Part shown: positions 56,336 through 64,000 of the stretch, one piece after another
Layout of the letters: each line of letters opens with the position of its first letter
Numbering within the stretch: position 1 is the stretch's first letter
Source of the DNA: Doris montereyensis
Lineage: Eukaryota; Mollusca; Gastropoda; Nudibranchia; Dorididae
DNA length: 64,000 bases
Reading direction: 5' to 3'
NCBI GenBank assembly: GCA_037039925.1
Contig: JAXRKP010000043.1
Coordinates: 370,234 to 434,233 of the forward strand
Notes under the pieces: generated by a model
Seen by the model: only the letters and a program-made list of their open reading frames with translations
The model's database searches: none
Told to the model about the DNA's origin: nothing
Program-made: the position numbers and the translations under genes

Positions 56336-57340
56336 ATTATATCTTTTAATACTGTTTGTCTACAGTGACAGTTGCAGCATAACATAAATGATCAGGGAAT
56401 CTGATTTTAAAACACAGTTTAAAAATGTAGCTCGATCGAAGTCCTGTTTCACCCAGAAATGAATCTAGGTCTAGATCTAGGTCTAGTCTAATAGATCTGG
56501 ATCTCGAGATCTAGGAGATCTCTAATCTAATTTTCTTTAACAACGCCTAGGCAACCCCTGAACCACCCCCATTCCTTTTGTTTTCACTGGGTTTTTTTAA
56601 GAGCTGCGGGGAGATTCCCCTGAAACCCCCCCCTTATCAAGGCCAGCGCTTATTCGCAATGGCCACCGTTATCCGCAATGTGCCTTGCGAAAACGCTTGA
56701 ACATTGGTCCGCAAGGCACCTTGCCGATAGTCCTGCTTCTGTGGCGGCATTATTCGCAAGGATCGAATTTTGGTCAAGTTCACAGATAAGCATGTATTGA
56801 AAAGTGTGTACAAGTGTTCTGTTCAATTCAGTACCACTCTCCCCTGGTGTGTATGATTGTGCCTGTTCAGCAACCTAATCTTTTTATCCCTTTCTGCGAC
56901 GTTTAATGAAATGAGAAGTCAAAGAAAATTCTCATTTGTCGAAACATATTTGAAATGTAAATCTGAGAGGATAGTTTAAAAACAATTTACAACCTTTTAA
57001 ACAAAATACACCTTATGGATAACGCTTGTACCTTGGATCCGCAAGGCACCTTGCGGATAATCACTCCCTTTTGCAAATATGGCGGATAGACTTTGCTACT
57101 ATCCATCATTAATTTTGATGGTGAAACGCGCTTGTCCTCATTCGATTCACCATTATTGACGGATGGACTTTGCCACTATCCGTCATTAATGGTGGACCTG
57201 ACCTGAGCATGATCCAAGTTGAATTAGAATAGACTTCATATTTTTAATGAGAAGGTCTAATTAATGAATTTAAGCATTGTGTACGGTAGATCTAATGATG
57301 ATTTTATTTTGCTATTATTTGACATTTTCACTATTTCCCT
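56336..57340. other. Unassigned, with internal short duplications
   Basis: 'gcaaggcaccttgc' occurs at about 56713 and 57041 in inverted-repeat form (GCAAGGTGCC-type palindromes), and 'gacggatggactttgccactatccgtcattaatgg' resembles 57083-57120. This may be a small foldback element. GATCTA clusters lie at 56463-56530. Confidence 0.4.
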
Positions 57341-57540
57341 CTGATGTGACAAATACAGATGAATATATGGTGGATGGGACTGATTCATCAATAGATCTAG
57401 ATGTGACGTTTGGATATTGTCTATTATCTTGGACTCTTTCCTTTCTCTCTTCTTCTCTCTCTCTTCTCTCTTGCTCTCTCTCTCTCTCTCTCTCTTTCTT
57501 CTCTCTCTGGATGTGACAAATTACAGATGAATATATTCTT
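57341..57540. repeat. 25-bp direct repeat flanking a CT tract
   Basis: 'gatgtgacaaatacagatg' plus 'aatata' at about 57345 recurs at about 57510 as 'gatgtgacaaattacagatg' plus 'aatata', with 'tctagatgtgacgtttggat' and a (CT)n tract between them. Confidence 0.85.
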
Positions 57541-57564
57541 TCTGTAAAAAAAAACCAGAAGACG

Positions 57565-57722
57565 CAGATGGGGAGGGACGAGACAGAGAGAGACGACGAG
57601 GCGCGAGAAGCGAGAGAGAGCGAGAACGAGAGAGGCAGCAGCAGAGACGAGAGAGAGAGCGAGACGAGAGCGTTTTCGCGTCGACGCGGGAGAGCGATAG
57701 ACCCTCGCTCTCTCCCTCTCTC

Positions 57723-57753
<31 letters not shown>

Positions 57754-58065
57754 TCTCTCTCTCTCCTCTCCTCTCTTCCCCCCCCCCTCTCTCTCTCTTC
57801 TCTCTCTCTCTCTCGCTCTCTCTCCTCTCATCTCTCTCTCACTCTCTTGCTCGCTCTCCCTCGCCTCTCGCCTCTCAGTCTCTCTCTCTGCTTCTCTCTC
57901 TCGGCTCTTCTCTCCTCCTCTCTACTCACTCGTCCTCATCTCTCTCTTCTCTCCTCTCTCTCTTCTCCTCTCTCTCTTCTCTCTCTCTCTCTCGCGCTCT
58001 CGCTCTCTCTCCTCTCTCGTCTCTCTCATCTCCTCTCTCTCTCTTTTTGGCTCTCTCGGATAGCA
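57565..58065. repeat. CpG-containing GA tract joined to a CT tract (foldback)
   Basis: The interval 57570-57700 is GA-rich with frequent GCGAGA and GACGAG. It turns at 'gcgttttcgcgtcgacgcgg' into about 360 bases of CT-rich sequence. The two arms are near-complementary, so the strand could fold on itself. Frames on both strands are artefacts. Confidence 0.85.
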
Positions 58066-58209
58066 TTTTTCTCTCTTAGGTATTCAATAGCGAATAGTCA
58101 CTTTGGTTTTAAAATTTGTAATGTATTCTATATATGGCTAACCATTTCTGGGTCAAACAGGACATATAAGATCTTTGAAAGGACTTAAAAGGACTACCGA
58201 TTTAAAATC

Positions 58210-58980
58210 TAAACAAGATGTATACATTATCACGATTCTGGACAAGTAATCAGATCTAGATCTAGCTCTATCAAGAGCTGAACTTGTAAACTGACTGTGG
58301 ATTGTCCACTGTCTATAGACGATCTAGAACTGGATCTAGTAGGTTAAGGCCTACAGGCTACAGTGTAGGTGTATTATATATTTAGAATCCTGAAATATCT
58401 TTTTGCTGGTGAATATTCGGGATAATCAAACTTTACCACCAACAACATTTCACACTAAATAATGCTCTCATGATTACCATTGCAAATTATGCCAGTTTAA
58501 ACATATAGAATTATATCATTGATCGAATAGAAAGACATAGAGTACCCATTGTAGGAGATTATCGATACAATAACATATAATTATGTCATTGTTCAAATGG
58601 AAAATATAGAGTACCTCTAGTAGGAGATTGTTAATACAAAACCATAGAGAATTATATCAAATATATATTGGTCAAATAAAATATATAAAATTGCTATTGT
58701 AGGAGACTGTCAATACAACAAAGTATAAATTATATCATTGGTCAAATAGAAATATATAGTGTATCTATTGTAGGAGACTGTCAATACAACAAAGTATAAT
58801 TATATCATTCGTCGTAGAAAGATATAGAGTAGCTATTATAGGTCATTGTCAAAACAAAAACATATAATTATATCTTTGATCAAATAAAATATATAGAGTA
58901 TCTATTGTAGGAGAATGTCAATACAAAAATAGAGAATTATATCTTTGATCAAATAGAAATGTATAGAGAAGCTTGTGAAC
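58210..58980 (+). repeat. Duplicated segment, copy 1, with about 70-bp array
   Basis: 'acattatcacgattctgg', 'gtggattgtccactgtc', 'tttagaatcctgaaatatc', 'ccaccaacaacatttcacac', 'taaataatgct' recur at 59425-59700. From 58500 the copy continues as about six units with 'agagtacctattgtagg', 'agattgtcaatacaa' and 'attatatcattgatcaaat'. Confidence 0.85.
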
Positions 58981-59420
58981 GTCTTACACCAATTTGTATA
59001 ATTTTCTCTTGAGTAACTCCCATAGTCGGGCACACGCTATCACTATCCCTGACCCTTCAACATCCTCTACCCTACCCCATCCGCCGCCCCCTCCTCCACC
59101 ACCCCACGAAACTATCCCACCCTAACCCTCAGCCCCCCCCCCCACCCCTTTCCAATCCCAGGCAAAGTTGTGTCCTCTGGCAGTTACTTTCTTGTGCCCA
59201 TCTATGGTAATTAAGGACGGATAGGCATCTTTGCACACCTTAGGTATTCCTTTCATTTTTTTTCTACGTTCACTACTTTTTTCTTAAGCAACTTGGCAAT
59301 GTTTCTTACTATTACGGAATAGACCCTATTTTATCACCAAGGAGTAAACACTTGAGACTTCGATAACTTGCAAAGCATCAGCTAATGCTAACTGGCATTT
59401 TTTTGAAATTTCAGATTAAG
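58980..59420. other. Unassigned spacer with C-rich stretch
   Basis: Pyrimidine-rich, C-rich sequence at 59050-59160 (ccccatccgccgcccc, cagccccccccccc), otherwise unique. Confidence 0.4.
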
Positions 59421-60110
59421 TTGTTTACATTATCACGATTCTGCACGAGTAATTTGAATTTATATACACTTCTATACAAGAGTGTAAATTTTTGTCTTGA
59501 TTGTGGATTGTCCATTCAATCTCTATTATTTCTTCTTTTCTAGACCCAGTGAGATATAGATCTAGCCTTATAGTATCCTATTTGTTTGTGTATTTCCCCT
59601 ATTTAGAATCCTGAAATCTCTTTCTTTCTTCCTATTCCTTTTAATCAAACTTTTTTCACCAACAACTATCTCACACTAAATAATGCTAAGATTTATTACT
59701 TACCATTTTCATATTTTTCCATTTCATTCTAGCTATATCTGAATTATTCTCGATCATTCTTCACACCCTTGTGTACGTTTCCATTGTAGGTGTTTTTCTT
59801 ACTTTCTTTTATCCTTATGTTTTGTTCAATGGAAATCACATAGAGTACCTCCTGAGGTAGTTGTTAGATCTAAATTCTAGATACTTTTATCATTTGTTGT
59901 CTGACGAACGGTTATACCCGAAACGTCACGTTTTGTTCTGTCTTTATTAGTGGAGTTGTCACTTATTGTCATATTTCGCCTTTGACTTCACTCCTCTGTG
60001 GCTCCTTAGAAATATTATTACCTATTGTAGGAGAAATTGTCAATACAAAAACAGAATTATATCACTGATCAAAAAGAAAGATATAGAGTTATCTATTGTG
60101 TATTCACAAT
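59420..60110 (+). repeat. Duplicated segment, copy 2, with one or two array units
   Basis: It parallels copy 1 block by block. It then has 'acatagagtacctcctgagg' at 59830 and one clear unit at 60015-60105 ('cctattgtaggagaaattg', 'caatacaaaaacagaatta'), separated by the short dispersed motif shared with 1165-1225. Confidence 0.8.
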
Positions 60111-60174
60111 TTAAGAAACAACATTTGAAATGTCATTTTCCTTGTGTGTACACAAGGTTTTTTTTATTAGCCAA

Positions 60175-61147
60175 CAGAGTGGTGTCGACCTAAGAACCTG
60201 CCGTCTGAGAACCCGGTCCGCCTAAGAACTCTTTATTTCTTTGCAACATAACTTTTTTTATAAAACTACCTCTTTAAGACCCGCTAAAAATACACAGCTT
60301 GGATTAGAACCTGTCAACTGTGAGCTGAATCATGAAATAAAATTCACACTCAATGCAATGCTAATAATTGCCAATAACCTCCTGTGATACGTTGCAAGTG
60401 AATCATAGAAAGGCGGGTTACAGAATTCTATAGTATTGCGTTGGTCCAGTCTAGAGTTGTTATATAACACGTCACACGGGTGTGCCATACGCCGAATGAC
60501 TAACCCTGGATGGTTCGCCACCTATCCTATTCCTATCCATGTACTTGCCTTGGCATGGCACCACCATGATATTGATGGATGTAAACAGATAACCCTGACA
60601 CTAGTAACAGTCGCGTGCCCAGGTGTGGAGGCAAAGCAATTACGCGGCTCGCATTGCAACATCAAAGACAGGTGACAGGCATTTTAAGGACAGCTCTCTT
60701 TTATGGTTGTGACTTTTCACAGATTGTGTTTCCTCTTTTCTGATTGGCTGAAAAATGAATGACCAATCACATAGTGTTTTCAACAGAAATGATTGCACAA
60801 ATCGCTACACTGTTTTGTCATAAATTTTCATTCATTTGCTCAGCTCGCTGGAGGCTAGATCTATCTACCTGCAAAGACTGCATATTTTTCAAAACATCAT
60901 TTAACATTTAAAGCACAGCTTCAGACCATCATAATACCTGCATGAGGCAATTCTCTTGAAAATAAACAGAAACTGCTTTTCTATTGGGGTGGGATCAAAA
61001 CTTTACAGTCAAGGGGAATAGCCGATACAAACTGGGCTATGATATGAATAATGAAACAAAAATACAAGGTATGTGGCACCCGGCCTACGAGGACCGGCTG
61101 CTTCAAGAACCTCTCGAGGACCGGGTTCTTAGGCGGACACCACTGTA
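60175..61147. mobile_element. Pogo/Tigger-like nonautonomous transposon (MITE)
   Basis: The left end 'agtggtgtcgacctaagaacc' and the reverse complement of the right end 'agtggtgtccgcctaagaacc' form terminal inverted repeats ending in a CACTGTA-type terminus. Secondary matches ('aacccggtcc') follow. No transposase frame lies in the 973-bp interior. The exact TA target duplication is not clear on the left. Confidence 0.65.
60741..60769. promoter_or_regulatory. Inverted pair of CCAAT boxes
   Basis: TGATTGG at 60741-60747 and CCAATCA at 60763-60769 form a 7-bp inverted pair within the MITE interior. It resembles NF-Y-type promoter sites. The spacing and function are inference only. Confidence 0.3.
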
Positions 61148-61674
61148 GTGAACAAAAACGTTTTTAAGAAAATGACAATTTATAAATAAAAAAAACCAAA
61201 GTGCTGATGTCAACATGGCTATAACATCAGTTCTGTTTGATGTGACTGTTAAAATTTCTCTTTATTTCAATAAAAGATAAATGCTTTTTGTTACATACAA
61301 ATACAATACCGTAAGTAACAAGAATCCGTTGTGATCGTATTTTGTCTAGAAGCTAGGCTGATGTTACTTTGGCCGTGTTGATGTTATATGGGAAATTTGG
61401 GACATTCCTTGACATTCTGGTACTTGGTGTATAAGTAAAAGAAGGGCGTTGTCTGGATTATTGACATAAACTCAGTGCATATTTTTTAAAGAATTATCTA
61501 TTTTAAATTTTAATACAAGGGGCTGAAGAGTTGATATTTGAAGAGAAAATCAAAGTATGCCAGGGGTTGAATTATGGGATTGTAGAGATAAATAATTAAA
61601 GTCTAGAAAGTTGATTGTGACTGAGGATGTTACATCGCCGCTATTTTATATATTTGTCTTTGTCTTTTTTTCAG

Positions 61675-61972
61675 TATCTTACCTTTTTCTTTACCAAGAC
61701 TAAGGACGATGCGACCCAAACTGAAACATCAGACTTTGACTTTGAAACGAGGCCCAAATATAAGAAACAACAGGTGCCTTATCTGACTTTGAACAGAGAA
61801 GGAGACTGAGATTGAGATTGCTCTTGCCATTGAGAGTTTTGTTGTGGAAGACGGGAGAAAGGCGAGCTGTCTGGAGCGTTTTGAAGCCTTGAAGAAAAAT
61901 TCTGAATGCATTTTTGCCAGGAAAGCAAAATTGTGGGGATGCCCTGGCTATGATGATACTGCCAGCGTGGGT
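61675..61972 (+). CDS. Exon-like segment of an unrecognised gene
   Basis: After a strong acceptor-like 'ctttttttcag' the plus strand reads FTKTKDDATQTETSDFDFE, TRPKYKKQQVPYLTL. Then, after one frame change near 61797, it reads ETEIEIALAIESFVVEDGR, CLERFEALKKNSECIFARK and AKLWGCPGYDDTAS, ending at a GTAAGC donor (61972). The composition is convincingly protein-like, with alternating charged and hydrophobic residues and a conserved-looking C-x-FARKAKLWG block. Either two exons meet, using 'gactttgaacag' as a second acceptor, or one exon has a single-base consensus error as seen in the ATP13A exons. The family is not recognised and no other exon of it was found in the window. Confidence 0.5.
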
Positions 61973-62127
61973 AAGCGTGCAGTTTGAATGAAATTACGAA
62001 TCGCTGTCAAACCATATCTGGAGTATACCATGTATATATACCTTTACTTGTGCTATCAATTCATTGATGGGATTGAATGGTTTTTTTTCCAAATCCGAGC
62101 CGTAAATTCTATTTTACATACTACATT

Positions 62128-62335
62128 GAAGTTCTTTCAAGGCCATTATGGCCTATAGAGGTGAAGCATCCCTCTTCTATAGTGCAAAGCGGAACAGTGA
62201 TTATAATCACCTCCTGGCTATAGTCCTCGTCTGACTAAAGTAAAGTCTTTACTCCTAAATTATAAGTGCTTCTACCCTTTTGCACATGGGTCCAGTGGGG
62301 GCAATGCGTATTAAATGTCTTTCCCAGAATTTGGT
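62128..62335 (-). mobile_element. SINE-B, 3' part
   Basis: 'agttctttcaaggccattat', 'gcaaagcggaacagtgatt', 'cacctcctggctatag', 'ttgcacatgggtccagtggg', 'taaatgtctttccc'. The head is missing. Confidence 0.72.
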
Positions 62336-62412
62336 CAACAGTGATCATAGGATTGCTGACAAAAGGAGTTGGGGAGGGGGCACTCTGCTCACAATAAGAC
62401 GCAATGCCACGC

Positions 62413-62488
62413 AATGTGTATCGCATGTGTTTGCATAGAATAGAACAGCCATGTGTATCGCATGTGTTTGCATAGAATAGAACATCCA
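62413..62488. repeat. 38-bp tandem duplication
   Basis: 'atgtgtatcgcatgtgtttg' plus 'catagaatagaaca' occurs twice in a row, 38 bp apart. Confidence 0.9.
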
Positions 62489-62609
62489 CCTGATAGTCTG
62501 GCTTTGATGGGCAACCGCCTACGTTTCAATCGTCTTGGGACACTGACTGATAATGAAAATGGTAATGGTAATAATTGGTTATGAATCAACTGCACGAGCG
62601 TCGATGTAG

Positions 62610-63345
62610 TGGTGAAGTAGTCGGAGCCAATAATGTAAGGCTGTACCTGATGGTCATTATGGACAGGTTATGGTTGTGAATGGTTGGTCACATTAGGTGG
62701 TTGTAGTCGCGGTCGCCTTGGACAGGTTATGGTGGTGATTGGTTGGTCACATTAGGTCGTTGTAGTCGTCTTGGACAGGTTATGGTTGTGATTGGTTGGT
62801 CACATTAGGTCGTTGTAGTCGTCTTGGACAGGTTATGGTTGTGATTGGTTGGTCAAATTAGGTGGTTGTAGTCGTCTGGACTGGTTATCGTTGTGAGTGG
62901 TTGGTTAAATTAGGTGGTTGTAGTCACCTTGGATAGGTTATGGTTGTGATTGGTTGGTTAAATTAGGTGGTTGTAGTCGCCTTGGACAGGTTATGGTGGT
63001 GATTGGTTGGTTAAATTAGGTGGTTGTAGTCGCCTTGGACAGGTTATGGTTGTGATTGGTTGGTTAAATTAGGGTGGTTGTAGTCGCCTTTGGACAGGTT
63101 ATGGTTGTGATTGGTTGGTTAAATTAGGTCGTTGTAGTCACCTTGGACAGGTTATGGTTGTGATTGGTTGGTTAAATTAGGTGGTTGTAGTCACCTTTGA
63201 CAGGTTATGGTTGTGATTGGTTGGTTAAATTAGGTGGTTGTAGTCACCTTGGACAGGTTATGGTTGTGATTGGTTGGTTAAATTAGGTGGTTGTAGTCGC
63301 CTTGGACAGGTTATGGTGGTGATTGGTTGGTCAAATTATGGGAGA
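62610..63345. repeat. 53-bp satellite (ggttgtagtcgccttggacagg)
   Basis: About 13 units of 'ggttgtagtcgccttggac', 'aggttatggttgtgattgg', 'ttggttaaattaggt'. Each unit carries ATTGG, an inverted CCAAT box. From 63346 to 63850 the sequence is unique and unassigned. Confidence 0.94.
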
Positions 63346-63849
63346 CACAAAATATAGAAAAAACACAAGGGTGTGGATGGGTGCTTTGTCCATTGTTAAA
63401 TGTTAGATGTGAGGAGTTTGTGACCAAAATGTTGGCTTTCTGGTCTTTTGTATTTCGGGTATTTATCTACAAGTTTATGGGGGAAAATGTGCATATGACT
63501 TATGTTTCTTTTGTCACAAAATATATTGTAGGCGAGGGTAGGTTAAAACAGAAAAATGTTCACGTTAATTGCCCTAACTAACAGTGACTGAGAACATGGC
63601 ACTGGAAATCCTCTAGTGGCGGCTATTCGCCAATGTAGTAACACCAGTTCTTTTGTTTTGGCTTTCGGCAACACTGTAACAACGATTTGGCCGAGCGCTG
63701 AAGGACATACAAAATGGAGGCCTGCAGCGTACCCCGTTGATGTGTATGCAAACACGCACACAAGAATATGAATAGAGAGAGAAAATATGGTCATTGTGAC
63801 ATCTGTTTTCACAGCAATGCACACCTACATCTAAACCTAGATTTACAAT

Positions 63850-64000
63850 CCATCTTTATATGCCAGCATTATGAAATTGCTTCGCTTTATTGATTGCTTG
63901 TCGTCTGAGTATAATAAACATCTTTCTTGTAATTATTAATTGAGTGTTGGCGTTTCTGGATTGTGTCTACGCCTTCGTCAACATCTAGATCTGTAGAACA
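63850..64000 (+). mobile_element. LTR-like 3' end, second copy
   Basis: It matches 14278-14420 in 'atgccagcatt', 'ttgcttcg', 'gagtataataaa', 'attattaattgagtgttgg' and 'ggattgtgtctac'. It is cut by the window end. Confidence 0.45.

Overview
The window looks like animal nuclear DNA, probably from a marine lophotrochozoan such as a gastropod mollusc. The organism is inferred, not shown. The evidence is GT-AG introns, tRNA-derived SINEs, non-LTR retrotransposons, hAT, piggyBac and pogo-like DNA transposons, a short CCCTAA tract, and very abundant tandem repeats. No bacterial-type operons or rRNA genes are visible.

One real gene dominates the left half. On the minus strand, ten small exons between 34628 and 794 spell the N-terminal half of a P5B-type ATPase of the ATP13A2/ATP13A3 family (polyamine-transporting P-type ATPases of late endosomes and lysosomes). 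In transcript order they encode a probable start, an N-terminal hydrophobic segment, a GIRYF/TRYLWD region, the LYGEN region, the NPFY-IF membrane segment, TLRDMV, the actuator domain up to LTG, and the continuation ESVPVTKT. The rest of the gene lies left of base 1. Introns are 0.4 to 10.5 kb and packed with repeats. Five exons need a one- or two-base frame correction, mostly in homopolymers, which looks like consensus error more than gene decay.

The right half (35-64 kb) holds microsatellites (35.2-36.9 kb), a minus-strand RTE-like LINE (LINE A, 37.5-42.3 kb) with a second LINE nested inside it, a 4.9-kb block of three abutting satellites with periods of about 41-43 bp (45.0-49.9 kb), a piggyBac transposase pseudogene with a telomere-like tract (49.9-50.7 kb), a 1.8-kb 39-bp satellite (51.3-53.2 kb), a LINE C-terminus (55.3 kb), a duplicated segment (58.2-60.1 kb), a pogo-like MITE (60.2-61.1 kb) and an exon-like segment on the plus strand (61.7-62.0 kb).

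The most interesting pattern is that many of the roughly 28 tandem arrays are not independent satellites. They are stretches of a dispersed element amplified in place, with the rest of that element still flanking the array. LINE A contains three such arrays, each made from a different piece of its reverse transcriptase ORF. SINE-A, SINE-B and repeat C each gave rise to arrays, and element E occurs once with a single core unit and once with about 25. Where two arrays meet, units of one contain fragments of the other. This suggests a recurrent local amplification and template-switching process, although long-read consensus artefacts must be excluded.
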